Assembly (NCBI GenBank): GCA_951812925.1
Contig: OX638372.1
Location: forward strand, 44,514,245-44,578,244
Origin: Calliopum simillimum
Lineage: Eukaryota; Arthropoda; Insecta; Diptera; Lauxaniidae
Direction: 5' to 3'
DNA length: 64,000 nt
The notes under the pieces were generated by a model, which made no database searches, had not been told where the DNA came from, and saw only the letters and a list, made by a program, of their open reading frames with translations. The position numbers and the translations under genes are program-made. This document shows positions 35,265-46,864 of this stretch, piece after piece. Within the stretch, counting starts at the first letter, position 1. Each line of letters opens with the position of its first letter.

Positions 35265-35331
35265 ACATGCTGATGATGATGATGACGCCGGCGATGATGA
35301 TGACGCCGACGATGATGATAATGATGATGAC
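35265..35331. repeat. GAT trinucleotide microsatellite
   Basis: GATGATGATGATGACGCCGGCGATGATGATGACGCC-like DNA with GACGCC interruptions. The rest of 34506-36189 is AT-rich and has no recognisable gene. The frame at 35239-35421 on minus is the complement of this microsatellite. Confidence 0.85.
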
Positions 35332-36189
35332 AATAAGTAACAACAATGAAAAAGTTCTAAATGCAACAACATCGCTGATGTTGTCGACCACGGCGACAGC
35401 AGTAGCTACGGCGGCCCTCAACCCATCCGTTGCATACTAATCAGTAAGCGAACCCATTGTTCTGTTCTGCGACTTCGTTTTTGATGGAGGAGGCGGTTGC
35501 ATGGACGCAGGCACGCACATGCGCAAAAAAAAAGCACTGACAGTCAACATGTTGACGGCGCAACGTTGTTGTCAGCTACTGAATTTTTTATTTTTTGATT
35601 TCGTTGAGACGTGTTATACGATTTTTTTGAGAAATTTTTCTTTTTTGGCGTCTTTTTTTAGTTTTACATTTTTTTGTTTCCTAAATTTTCTTATGGAAAA
35701 ATAAGTTTATCTTACTAGGTACTAATGATATTACTTTACAAAAACTAATGTTTACTTAAATCTCACCCCCCCGCAAATGCTGTATTTTTCTCCAATTTTC
35801 GAAGTTATTCATCGTGAAAAATAAGAATGATGCACACAAGATAAAATTGTTTTGTTGACTGATTTTGACAGCTGTCAAATTTTCCTTCAAAATGACGTAT
35901 GTATAAAGTTTGAGCTTTCACGATATTTGTTAGTACGGACATCCACCGTCAAATTCCGGTTTTTAAATTGTACACCCAATAGTAGCGAATGTCACCCGTT
36001 GCATTCGCTTGGAGTAGTTGCGAGTCATTCAAGTAAACCAGTTTGGGATGAGTGTGGGGATAAAACGTAAGGATTCGTTTTTTCAACAAATTTGCTTGGA
36101 GCATTAGAAGCGCATCCGTTTTGGTTAGTTGAATACTAAGATCAGTTTGGAACTAGCTTGAAACCAGAACGTTTATATAAACTAACCTT

Positions 36190-36735
36190 CCTACAGGGTA
36201 TGAACTATTTGATGGTTCCGTAAAGTAATATATTTTCAAATAAAATATAGTGAAATAATAAAGTAATATTTACTATAAATTACTTACATTTTCCTATACG
36301 TAGAGTAAATTATGCTTTCCGCCAGGAAAATATATTACCATTTTTACTTCATAATTCTAGTAAAAATATTTATGTTTGGATGGACATTTGCATAACAAGT
36401 TGTATACCTATTCATCATATAAGTCAGTGGTTTAGAGGTCTAAAAAGTTTGTAATTGTAAGTAAAAATTGTATTTTTCTATCCATTACACGAATGGACCC
36501 CGGTTTGAATCCTAATGCGGTCATTTCGTTCGTTTAAACTTTTACAGTAAGGTAAATATCACTTTAATTCTTTCAAAAAAATGACTCTATTGTAAGTTTA
36601 TTTCAAAATTTTAAATTTATTAATAAAACAGTAAGGTTAAATTTATTTAATTGGGGAGTTGTTACTACATTGACATAGAATTCTAGTAAAATTTCCTAGA
36701 AATATAGTAGTACGAACTATGTATTTATTTTCTCC
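36190..36735 (+). mobile_element. tRNA-bearing MITE-like element, copy 1 (decayed)
   Basis: It shares with the copy at 39429-39975 the ordered phrases GAACTATTTGATGG (36196), a stretch of AATAATAAAG, a tRNA-like segment with B box GGTTTGAATCC (~36502-36512), CAGTAAGGTAAATATCAC, TTCAAAAAAATGACT and AACAGTAAGGTTAAATTTAT. The right TIR is reduced to TTTTCTCCGA and the left end is not recognisable. Confidence 0.7.
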
Positions 36736-36739
36736 GAAC

Positions 36740-38858
36740 ATGAATCATTGTCTAACGCTTTAACCATTTTCGTAGAAAAAAATATGGCTCTTACACCACT
36801 CAAAATATTTGCTAAGTTTATGGCCTTAATCATATCAACATCTACCACATCTAGAAAACTTTAAGATATTTCCGAATGTATCTTTTAAGCTAATTTTATT
36901 ATCATAAATAGTTTTATTTTGTTATATATTATTTATTAACACATTTCATACATGAAACGATAACACATAAATAAGGTTGAATTTGACCAGAGCATAATGA
37001 ATTTCATTGGATTCCTAAAAAGCTGCTAAAGTGCGAGTCCCCCAACCATTTCTTCATACGAATATGCCTAAATTAAAACGTTTGGTGTTAAAAAAAAGCC
37101 ATTAAATATTAATTTAAATTTAAAAGTAGACATTTTATATAAAAGCATAAAATTGAATTTTTAATTTTTAAAGCTCAAAAGCGTTAAGAAATCCAATGCT
37201 TAGAAAGCCATGACTTAAACGTTGATTAAATGCATAGTTTCAGCGATTTCATGGTAAATTAATTGACGCCACAGGGTGTCAAAAGTTTTAGAACAAAACC
37301 AAGGCAAAACAGAACACAACACACGAAGTAAAATTTGAATGAAAATTGAAATTAATATTTTCTTTTATTATGTGCTTATGAAATTAACAAACTTTATTCT
37401 GTGTGTGTGTGTGTATAAGTGCTCTCCATGTGTGTGTTTGTTTACTTTTCTTTTGTTTCTGATCACGCGCGCCACAGGTGTTGAAAGTTCGTTTTCAATT
37501 CAAGTGATGAAAGTAATTCCTACGATATGTAGATGAACCCAACGTAATGCATAGCTGGAATCATAGTAATTTTAGTTTATTTGAAAAAATAAAAGTTTCT
37601 AATTTAATTAGGTAGTAAATGTTTATAGTTTTGTTTTTGAAGAAAGATATTTGTTAATTTATAACAAGAAACAAACCATTTTATTTTAAAAATGTAACTG
37701 AAAAAACTCTTTATTCTAAGAACACAGTTAAAAATGAAATTCCGTAATTATAAGTTGTCGGTAATTCAATTGTTTTGACAAAATCAAATTTGTATGTAAA
37801 TCACGTGCGCATTCCTTTGTAAAGAATTTGTTTCTTTTTTTTTAGAAACATTGCGTGTTAACAAATTTAAATGAAAAATTATATTTAGTTCAAAACAAAA
37901 TATTTCTGTTGCTAACGATTTTAAATAGAAAATTGTTATTAAGTCTCACATGCAACGCACTATCCTTAACTGATCTTAACTGATCCTAGAACTCATTAAA
38001 ATGACAAATACTGCTTCACCAAATCTTCATAACTTAGACATTTCTTAACTGATTTTCAGTTTGATTTCTGCTTTTCTAGAAAATGTAGTATTTTCAACAT
38101 TTTTTTAGTACTAAGAGAAATAAAAACGCTCCATCTCGAAATTTTTAGATCTTCAAAATATTTCCAAAAAAGGAAGATGAAACCATATTTTTACTATTTT
38201 TATTGTTTTAGGTATGAAGCGAAACAATATATTAAATTTCAGCAAAATCCGAGATGATCAATCCAAACCTTCTTACTCGTTCGCTAGACAAAGGATGAGT
38301 ATTTGAAACAATGTAATTAAATTTGCTAATGGTATCAGATTCATGCAATAATATTCCTCATCAATCTATACTTTTTAACTTTTGCCAAGTGAAACCTTTA
38401 TTATCTTTTCTTGAAGTAAATTATTTATTTTTATGGAGTTAATATCTCTTTAGTTCAATGAATGAAAGCTCGGTAAGTGAAAAAGTATAGTTTATTGAGA
38501 ACTTTCATGGATATCTTATGAAACTAAAAAACGTGAATAACACGAGGAGGATATCTTGAAATTCTGGTGTCATAGAGTAATCCTGACCTAGGATATGGTT
38601 TCAATGTGAAAAAGTATTGAGAGTACTTACAAAGATCTAGTCAAAAGTATGTTTTATTACTGTACTTGTGGAATTAAAAGGACGGCTTTTTTTTTAAAGA
38701 AATGAATTTTGAAAAACATTTAGCTTCATCTTAGTTATCTCCAATCAAATCAAATTCTTTTCTCAGGACAAAAATGATCTGCTATTCCGCTTCTCTCAAA
38801 TACGCTACCGAAAATGAAGATACATGAAAGATGTGGTTTGATAATTAAGGGTGATCCA
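36740..38858. other. Unassigned AT-rich stretch
   Basis: AT-rich DNA with a GT run near 37403-37416. No recognisable gene. The 65-codon frame at 37339-37536 has a Cys-rich central stretch caused by the GT run and is not convincing. Confidence 0.45.
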
Positions 38859-39428
38859 ATAAGAACTTCCTACTTTGTTCTCTAAATAAATACACAAAAA
38901 TCAATGTATTGATGCAAATCTTTACTTGGAATGATAGTTCGGTTCCTACAACTTAATATTTAAAAATTATTTTGTTCAACTACGACTAGCTCTTAAATGG
39001 TTCATTCTGTGGGTTCAATTTTTGACAACTCTTTCGAGCATATCGGCCGGTATTACTCGAATAACACGATTTATGTTGGTTTTCAAAGCGTCAATAGTTT
39101 TGGGTTTGTCGACATAAGCAAGTCATTTAACATATTTCCAAAGAAAGTAATCCAATGTTGTCAAATCACATGATCTTGGTGGCCAATTAACAGGAGCATT
39201 TCTTGAGATGATGTTTTCATTGAATGTTTCCCTCAATAAAGCGATTGTTTCTCCAGCTGTATGGCATGTTGCGCCATCTTGTTGAAACCAGAGGTCGGCT
39301 ACACTAATATGCTGAATTTTTGCCAGTAAAAATTCATTGATCATTGCTCTGTAGCGACCACCATTGACCGTAATACGGGCTCCATCCGCATTTTTGAAGA
39401 AATACGGTACGATGATGCCGTCTGCCTA

Positions 39429-39975
39429 CACGGAGAAAAATACGCATCATAATTTTTACTTCACTCGGCTAGTCGAAAAATCAAAGTAATCAACACTAAA
39501 TTTAAGGTATAATTTACCTTACGTAAGAACTATTTGATGGGTCCCTAACGTCATATTTACAAATAAAATGTAGTTAAATAATAAAGGAATATATGTATAT
39601 TTTATATAATTTTAGTAAAAATTTCTATTTTTGGACAGACATTTTCTTTATATAAAAATTTTTTTGCTTCTACATCACATGCGTAAGCAGCGCAGAGGAT
39701 ATGTATCTGACTATCATACGGAAGGGCCAGGGTTCGTACCCCGGCGCCGGTCAGCTAATTTTTTTTTTTTTGTTTGTTTTTTTTTGTTGTTTGAACTTTA
39801 CAGTAAGGTAAATATCACGCCAATTTTTTCAAAAAAATTACTAGCAAACATACATTCTGAATTGACTAAAAAAGTAAGTGAAATTTATTTCGGTGTAAAG
39901 TTGTCACTATTCTGACTTGAAATTTTGGTAAAATTTATGAGAAATAAAGTAGCGAGTACTATTTTTTTCTCCGTG
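39429..39975 (+). mobile_element. tRNA-bearing MITE-like element, copy 2 (complete)
   Basis: Terminal inverted repeats CACGGAGAAAAA and TTTTTTTCTCCGTG are flanked by TA (39427-39428, 39976-39977). The element interrupts a mariner pseudogene, which confirms both limits independently. Inside is a tRNA-like segment (39681-39755), followed by a T-run and CAGTAAGGTAAATATCACGC. Copies at 36190-36735 and 44030-44293 carry the tRNA-like part at the same relative place, so it is an ancestral part of the family. Confidence 0.85.
39681..39755 (+). other. tRNA-like segment inside the MITE
   Basis: An A-box-like CAGCGCAGAGG (39689-39699) and a B-box-like GGTTCGTACC (39731-39740) are spaced as in a tRNA. 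The stretch between resembles a tRNA-Asp anticodon arm (loop CTATCAT). The acceptor stem does not pair, so this is not a functional tRNA. It could act as an RNA polymerase III promoter, as in tRNA-derived SINEs. Confidence 0.6.
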
Positions 39976-40904
39976 TATAAACCACACCAAACAGTACTTT
40001 TACCGGGATACATTGAAAGCTCTTGGATTGCTTCTGGTTGTTCATCGGCCCAAATGCGGCAAGTTTGCTTGTTATCGTAGCCGTTCAACCAGTTGAACTT
40101 CGTCGCTAAACACAATTTTTCGATGGAATAATGGATAAATCTGAAGTTGTTTTAAGGCCCATAAGCCGAAATTAAAACGTACACCAAGATCAGCCGGCTT
40201 CAATTCTTGCACGAGCTGCATTTTATAGGCCTTCAGACCAAGATCATGCCTTAAGATACACCACAATGATCCATAAGAGATTCCCAAAGCCTGAGATCGG
40301 CGACGAATGGATTGTTCACGGTTTTGACGAATACCCTCTGCTACTGCAGCAATATTCTCTAAATTACGGGCTTCTTGCACTCTGGTTGAATGATGAATGT
40401 CCAATAGTGTGAAATTGCTTCGAAATCTGGTGATGGTGTTACGAATAGTGCGCTCAGTTGGACGCTCATAACAACCAAAATGATGTTGAAGAACTCTATA
40501 ACATTCTCTAACTGATGACTGATTTTGGTAGTAAATTTCAACAATTAATAAACTTTGTTCAGGAGAAGGTCTATTTATGATTGAGTCGTATTGAATACTA
40601 AACACAAACGTTATAAGGAAAAGCCATTTGACACATAACAGATGTCAAAACAACCCAGTTAAAAAAGAGACCTCGTATTTTTAATACTTTTTTTAAGACC
40701 CTTATTTCCTAATAAAATAAGTTTATCCAAAAGAATTCTATCAAATTTTGGAAAAAGAGAAAAATTTTCTGCGGACCACTTACCAAGTTTTAATCTTTTT
40801 CGTGGAGCTCTTTTAAGCAAAGAAAAAATTTTTTTGGTATTAACTAGAGCACAGTTTGATAATTTTGAGACTTTTTGAATAAAATATATTTTGTTCTTCA
40901 AAAG

Positions 40905-41475
40905 AACGTTTTATTTCTTAACATTGTCCCTATTTACCTCCATATATTTCCTCCAGCATTTTTCCGATTTCTTTATTCCCTCCAAATAAAATATTTTCTC
41001 AAGGCCCTCAAAATAGGCATTTATTTCAATAATGACCTCTTCATTCGACCCAAATCTCTTACCGTCCAGCCAGCTCTTCAGGCTTCTACACAGCAAATAG
41101 TCACAGAGGGCCAAAACTCGAGAATATACTGGATGGGGTAGCAGTTTGGGACCCAAATTATGAACACTCGTGCACTGTCTAGAAGACCCGGCAGTTTTAT
41201 CTTTTCAAAGTAATCAAAACCCACTGTCTTGACTGTTCCTTGGTCTCTCTCTGGTGGGTTTTAACGACACGAAAACCTGTTCGGATTGCAGCTGAAGATT
41301 ACCAAACTCTCTTTTGAAGTCGAATGTGATCATATCCAAATATTCATGTAAAATGTGATGTCGTAAGCCTACAGCGTCAGCCACCTCAAGAACTTTTATT
41401 CATAGATCGTACGATATCATCCCATGGATTTTATCGAGGATTTCTGGCGTAACGTCTTCTTTTGGGCGACTTAAG
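40905..41475 (-). pseudogene. mariner transposase remnant with internal deletion
   Basis: Near 41330-41400 the minus strand keeps a helix-turn-helix-like piece (LEVADAVGLRHHILHEYLDM). After broken frames, 40911-41156 encodes LLPHPVYSRVLALCDYLL and KSWLDGKRFGSNEEVI, the region around the third catalytic Asp and the C terminus of DD34D mariners. The first two catalytic blocks are missing. It differs from the rosa-type pseudogene next door, so it is an independent insertion. Confidence 0.85.
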
Positions 41476-41479
41476 CATT

Positions 41480-42735
41480 AAGTGGACGCAAATTACTCAA
41501 AGTTTCACAGTGGTCTGTTAATAGATGATAGTTTTCGTGAGCATTGTTGGTGTGCGTATAAATGGAATCTCCAATTGTGATAAATTTTAATCATTTATAG
41601 ACTAAATCTCACTGTTCATAGAAACGCAAGACGCAAGAAATTTGGTTTTAAATTTCCCCAAAAAGTGTTCTATATTTCAAAGGGAGTACGGTTAAGAATA
41701 TAACTCATTTAACTAAAAAACGTAAAACAATTAATAAATTATTTTAAAGACTTTTCAAACTTTAACATTAATTTTGGCTAGAAAAAGTAAGAGTGATTGT
41801 AAAATTCTCTCTAAAAAAAAAAAAACAAATTTGATAACTTTCTTTGAAAATTATGCGCTAATTCTTTTAAATTGCTTAAAAATCTAATCAAAATTATTAA
41901 AAATCTTAAATTAAATTGTGCTTTCACTTTATTAAATAAAACTTTTCATTAATTATTGCTGAAGAAGTTATCACATTGGCAACTTTACTTTCGTCATTTA
42001 GCTTAATAGTTTTTTTTGACAATTTATTCTGCCATCTCACACAAACACCTGTATAATTTAAGTAAAAGAAACATCTTCCGGTGTTTTACGGCTGAAATGT
42101 AAAAATTTAAAATCGACACAAAAATGCCGAATACCAATAAATAATTTTCACATCGTTTAAGTTGTCAACACGATGAAAATTTAATTTTCGAAAGTCAAGA
42201 TAAATTATAAATGATAAAACCCTGAATTTGTATAATAAATAACTCAATAAGAAAAGAAATAAATAGAAATTTGCATAATATATTCGTACCTATAATCTAT
42301 ATATAATAATTTGTATCTTTCTTCTGTAACTGATACTCGTGAGATCAAATTTATGTTGTTAGTAGTGTTATAAAGGAGGGAGCGGGAGGGGTGGGCAATG
42401 ATGATGATGTCATGTTTCGTGCAAGACTAATAAATGTAGTTCTATTTGTCAAGAGCGCAAAATTTTGATCTCTTTACATTGAACAGTGTCGGATTTTAGG
42501 AATCTAGCTTGCCGAAATTCAAAACGTGGACTTTTAAATTATAAATTTATTATGTAAGCAATGTTTTTAGCTCAAAAAACTCTAAATTACATAAAAGTAA
42601 ATTTTAAAGTAAAATATGCATTGCAAACTTGCCAAGCGTAGGCAATGTAACAAAAAATAGAAAAAAATTTTTCTAATTGTGAAAATCAAGCCAAAAAGAA
42701 GTATCAAAAGTGTCTTAATTAAAAAATAAAATTAC
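41480..42735. other. Unassigned AT-rich stretch
   Basis: AT-rich DNA without recognisable gene or repeat, apart from a short G-rich island at 42376-42400 (GGAGGGAGCGGGAGGGG). Confidence 0.45.
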
Positions 42736-42737
42736 TA

Positions 42738-43596
42738 GGGTAAGGGAGGGAAATATGGACTACGTGGGTAATATGAACCACACGGTTATTTTCCACTGCG
42801 TACATAGGATTAACCGTTATTCATGTTCAAACTTAACGCTAATACCTAAAGCTTATAATAGGGCGATTTTAGCGCTCGGTGAAGTCACATGTTTCTGTAA
42901 AGTTGTTCTTTCTAAAAAAAAGATCAGTGATAATTTTTTTCTACTGAGCATATATCATTATTTCACTTTAAAGACATCGCGTTTTTAAATAAATGTTTAA
43001 TTATATAAAGTCAGTGAATACTATTTATTATTTATGGGCACAAATTAGTTCATTAACCACAAGACTTTTTGATGAAAAACCACTTATTTCACCAACACGT
43101 GCTGTGGGTAATATGGACCAAAGAAAAAAGCCTCAAAAACAAATGTATTTATAATCTTTTTCAAATGGGGAATCTAGTTGCAGATTTCATGACGATACTG
43201 ATGGTCATTATTTGTGATTCGTTAACTACAAAGAAAAAAAAAGATGAAAATGCATATAATGTAATACCCTTTACTCAGAAGATCGCCGTGGCGAATTTTG
43301 GGTAGAATGTGTAATCTTACGTTCTTGGAGTCATGACAAATGTGCCGGACGTGGAAGTGACATTTTTATATGCAACTTCTGTACCAAATAAACATGTGGG
43401 GCAATATGGACTATATAGTCCATATAACACTACATTTTTTTTCTTTATCCTGATGAGATATTTACCTAAAAGTGAATCAGAATAATGGTAAATTGTTTCG
43501 TTTAATGAATGGCATAAAATTAATTGTTTCATTTTATGTTTTTTGAGTTTTATTTAAAAAAGAAAGATTGGTGGTCCATATTTCCATCCTTTACCC
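42738..43596 (+). mobile_element. pogo-like element remnant with TA duplication
   Basis: Ends GGGTAAGGGAGGGAAATATG and the complement of CATATTTCCATCCTTTACCC form TIRs, flanked by TA at 42736-42737 and 43597-43598. The left TIR motif is followed by a second related motif (GGGTAATATGAACC), and further copies lie at ~43087 (GGGTAATATGGACC) and ~43397 (GGGGCAATATGGAC). A fragment of a pogo-like transposase C-terminal zinc finger lies at 43278-43391. The catalytic region is not recognisable, so most of the gene has been deleted. Confidence 0.75.
43278..43391 (+). pseudogene. Decayed C-terminal zinc finger of a pogo-like transposase
   Basis: A 37-codon stretch ending in TAA reads EFWVECVILRSWSHDKC, then IFICNFCTK. 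The pattern of Cys, Trp-x-His, Cys and Cys-x2-Cys matches the PHD-like finger found at the end of many insect pogo/Tigger transposases. The expected second Cys is Leu. The upstream DDE domain is absent. Confidence 0.6.
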
Positions 43597-44029
43597 TAAT
43601 AAATAATAAAATAATTTTATATAACCGGATAGTAAAATTGTCCCCACATGAGACTAGGTTTTTTTTATTTAAGACACTTTCTAGTAACAAGTTATTTGTA
43701 AAAAAATTTTTTAGATTTATAAATTTTTGAGTAAGCTACTGGTTTTGCAGTGTTCTCCTAAAATTCAAGCAGGAGCATCATTACTGAAGTGACAAAATGT
43801 CAGGAATTACGAGACATAACTATTTGAAATTGAAAAACATTTGCAAAAGATGAGAAAAAACATTGCTTTATTATATCGAGCTGCTTGCTTCCAATAGGAT
43901 AGATGTATGAAGAAGTTTAAGGTCGTGATCAGAGTGTGCGCATTGAGCAAAGTTGCGATTAAAGCAAAGCATGGCGAAGGTCAAGTTGTGTATAGCGCTC
44001 ACAAATTTTATGCCTCTTCATCATAAGAG

Positions 44030-44293
44030 CCAGTAGCGCAGGAGGATGTGTATCTAACTATCACACGGTCAGTCACTTATTTTTTTTTTGTTTGTGGGCA
44101 CAGTAAGATAAATATCAAGTCAATTTTTTCAAAAAAAAAAAAAAAAAAAAAATACTAGCAAACATACATCCTGAATTTACTAAAACAGTAAGGTTAAATT
44201 TATTTCGGTATGGAGCGTTCACTATTCTGATTTGATATTCTGGTGACATTTATGAGAAATAAAGTAGCAAGTACTACTTTTTTTCTTCGTGTA
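44030..44293 (+). mobile_element. tRNA-bearing MITE-like element, copy 3 (partial)
   Basis: It starts within the tRNA-like part (AGTAGCGCAGGAGGATGTGT ... CTATCACACGG). The B box is deleted, and it continues with CAGTAAGATAAATATCA, a long A-run, ACTAGCAAACATACAT, and the right TIR as TTTTTTTCTTCGTGTA. The left half upstream of the A box is missing. It abuts copy C of the dispersed repeat. Confidence 0.8.
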
Positions 44294-44835
44294 GTATTTG
44301 AGTGAAATTAAGTTGGATTATCTCAAAAATCTCTTTCGGTGTAGAGCTTTGAATGTTTTGCTTATATGAGAGGTGCTGTGCCCTCTTTTTCGATTTCACA
44401 CAGTTTTTGTTTGGAGCTTGTATTAAAAGTTCCTAGTGTCTAAGTAAAATTTAGTTCGATTGTCTCAAAAAATGCTTTCAGTACAGCATTTTGAAGCTTT
44501 TGCTTATATGGGAGGTGCCACGCCCTCTTGTCTGAATCCGTCCGTTTTTTTTTCAGAGCTTGCGCTTAAAATTCGCAGTATTTATGTGCAATTTAGTTGA
44601 ATTGTCGTGAAAAATACTCCTAAGGTTGCATTTTGAATAGGCGTGTCCGTTGACCGATTTTGCTCCTTTTCAATGCCCAAAAAATGTATTTCCACGCACA
44701 CCCAGCCAGACAGACGGACATGGCTATATCAACTTAGGAGGTGACGCTGATCAAGAATATATATACTTCTCTATATCTGCCTCGCCTACTCCTCTGCGTT
44801 ACAAACGGAAGGACAAAGTGAATATACCCTGCTCA
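44294..44835 (+). mobile_element. Dispersed repeat copy C
   Basis: It has about three tandem units (TTATATGGGAGGTGCCACGCC near 44505), the GTGTCCGTTGACCGATTTTG segment and the tail ACAGACGGACATGGCTATAT ... GATCAAGAATATATATAC, ending in TATACCCTG. The palindromic left end of copies A and B is absent. The 114-codon frame at 44650-44994 is non-coding repeat sequence. Confidence 0.85.
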
Positions 44836-45034
44836 GCGCGCCGCTTCAGGCTTTCTTTTGAACTTTTATGTATTTTTCTTTTGTTGAACTCAATTTTCTT
44901 TCATTTTCCAATTTTAATTCCACCCAAAAAAAAAAAAAATAAGCGCGTTGCACTTTGTTCATACAAATTGTTTAGAGCCGAAGCGTTGCTTTGAGCGCAA
45001 CATTGCTCAAAGCGCGCACTCTGATCGCGATCTA

Positions 45035-46575
45035 AGATTCCAAAAATGAAGAAAAAATACCTCCCCAGACAAGCTTTTGCATAAAAACATTCTAGAGAGG
45101 CTACCTATGCATATATCTTACATCTGTTTCAAACATTATGAGACCCAGCAATAAACTCTTTAAGGAAGTTGCATTAAATAAAAAAAACAGCTTTAAGCTT
45201 AAGGGCTATTTCACTTTAAAAATCCACGAACTGAGTGCAGATAATTCGGAATCAAATATAACCTTTGTAAATCATCAAGAAAAATTTTACAAAATATGGT
45301 TTTTCAATATTTTTTTAGAGGAAATACTAAAAATGATAGGCATGGTATAAGTCAGATTGTATTCAAATTATGAGTTTAAGATGCTCAAACCCAAATAATA
45401 ATACTTGTAGAACATCAATTGCATTTATATATTTTCAAAAATCTTTTACCGTATTAGAAGACGTGACATTCGCGGATACACTTATTTTTTGTAAATGAGA
45501 TTTAAATAAATCTTGGATGATACCCATTAGAATTCTTTGAACATTATTGTACGAACCAACAAAATTTAACTAAATTATGATGAGCTCGTCATGATTTCCA
45601 GAGTTTCGAATGATTTATTCAATTTCTGAGTTCACAGTAAATCTGTGATATAAAATTTTGCTTTATTTTATGTAATCACATAACGAATGACACAATTATT
45701 AAAACAAAATCAGCAATTTTTTTCGAATCAAACGGAAATATCAATCATGTTGAACAGAACTTTAAAAATAGAGGTCGATCTCAGTGTTTCCCGTCTTCAT
45801 AGAAAATTATATATGAGTAATAAGATAATCTTTCATATCAGAAACAAAAAGAATAAAACATGAAACATACAAAGTAATAGTACATGCAAAAACCTATGAT
45901 TAAAATAATTAAAATTGCAAGAACAAGTGAAGAAAAATTGCAAAAATCACTTTGCATTTGACAGATACAACTCGTGCAGTTAAAGATGGTGGAAAAATGA
46001 ACAGATTACCAGACATATCTATGGCGTACTATTGGTCAAAACATTGATGTCATTCACAATTGTTCATGATCTATAAAAAGCACAATGAATGCATCACAAA
46101 AACAGTAATTGTTGTTGTTGTTGCTGTTGTCAGCTGTGCCGATCAACCGAACCCATGAAAAAAAAAAAAAAAAAAATGGCAGATGCAAAATAGAATTAAT
46201 AGAAAAAATAAATATCTAAAAGCAGCAACAGCAACAACAACACTCTTTGTCTGTAATTAAAATAATTTAACATAATTAAACCATTAAACGTTGACTACTC
46301 GTCGTTGTCGCTGTCGTTGTCGTTGTCATGGTTGTTGTTGCTGTGTTCTGTTTGTTCGACTCGAAAGTCAAAGAGCTGCTAAAATAATGAAAATTTCACG
46401 TTTGAGCCAATTAACTGACGCCGTGAACGCCAACCACCCACCTACAACTTAAACTGCGCTTGTAGTTACACAAAGATCTCAACATCTCACCTTTAGAGCG
46501 AACTTAACAAGTCACTACGAACACCCCTTTTTACAATGGGCTTGAGACATGTGAGCGCCGCCGCATACAGTGTGG
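45035..46575. other. Unassigned stretch before the gag-only retrotransposon
   Basis: AT-rich with CAA/CAG and GTT runs at 46108-46130, 46223-46243 and 46290-46345. No recognisable gene. The 70-codon frame at 45138-45350 resembles nothing known. Confidence 0.45.
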
Positions 46576-46593
46576 AGTTTGTAACGTCCCAAG

Positions 46594-46601
46594 TGACGTC
46601 A
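46594..46601 (+). promoter_or_regulatory. CRE-like palindrome in U3
   Basis: TGACGTCA, a perfect 8-bp palindrome and the consensus target of CREB/ATF-type bZIP factors, lies in U3 about 120 bp upstream of the TATA box and is repeated in the 3' LTR at 51339-51346. Whether it is bound is unknown. Confidence 0.5.
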
Positions 46602-46720
46602 CAATTTTCTGTCGCAACAAAACTTTACGAAACAAAACAAACAAAAACAATTTCAACGCTGGCAAAGTGCCAACAACAAAATACACAGTACGAACACACA
46701 GACACACGTAGACCCGCGAC

Positions 46721-46727
46721 TATAAAA
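46721..46727 (+). promoter_or_regulatory. LTR TATA box
   Basis: TATAAAA following a GC-richer GACCCGCGAC. Transcription would be expected to start ~25-30 bases downstream, near GGCAGTCAC (46751). The same box recurs in the 3' LTR at 51466-51472. Placed upstream of the array, it makes the 121-bp repeats part of the transcript. Confidence 0.7.
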
Positions 46728-46864
46728 GCAACACCAGTCGAGCAATCGACAGGCAGTCACAGCCTAGCATTCGTCGAGTGAACATCAATGTTAAAATATT
46801 AATATTGATAATTAACCATCGAAAGCTTAAAGGCAAGTGCAGAGGCCTCGTATTTGTAAGGTAT

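Larger units (their letters stand above)
38990..40605 (-). pseudogene. rosa-type (DD41D) mariner transposase, interrupted by a MITE
   Basis: From the ATG at 40605 the minus strand gives a paired helix-turn-helix region (PSPEQSLLIVEIYYQNQSSV; SIRRRSQALGISYGSLWCIL), then VFSDE with the first catalytic Asp near 40100. A one-base frameshift follows at ~40090 (NGYDNKQTCRIW continues in another frame), then STVWCGL. A 547-bp element (39429-39975) is inserted here. Beyond it are VPYFFKNADG, WFQQDGATCHTA with the second Asp, and CDLTTLDYFLW with the third, 41 residues apart, the spacing of rosa-type mariners known from Ceratitis. Stops follow at ~39123 and ~39010. All three catalytic Asp remain but the gene is disabled. 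Candidate element limits are ~38860 and ~40665; the TIRs are not clear. Confidence 0.9.
43920..45032. repeat. Outer inverted repeat enclosing two other repeats
   Basis: The left arm 43920-43973 (GATCAGAGTGTGCGCATTGA, then GCAAAGTTGCG) and right arm 44981-45032 (TTGCTTTGAGCGCAACATTG, then GCGCGCACTCTGATCGCGAT) are reverse complements with roughly 80-85% identity by eye. They enclose tRNA-bearing MITE copy 3 and dispersed-repeat copy C. This may be a composite element or an older TIR transposon disrupted by insertions. No target duplication is clear. Confidence 0.7.

Noticed and set aside
39681..39755. Functional tRNA-Asp gene
   Set aside because: A- and B-box-like motifs and an anticodon-like arm are present, but the acceptor arms do not pair and the segment lies inside a repeated TIR element.
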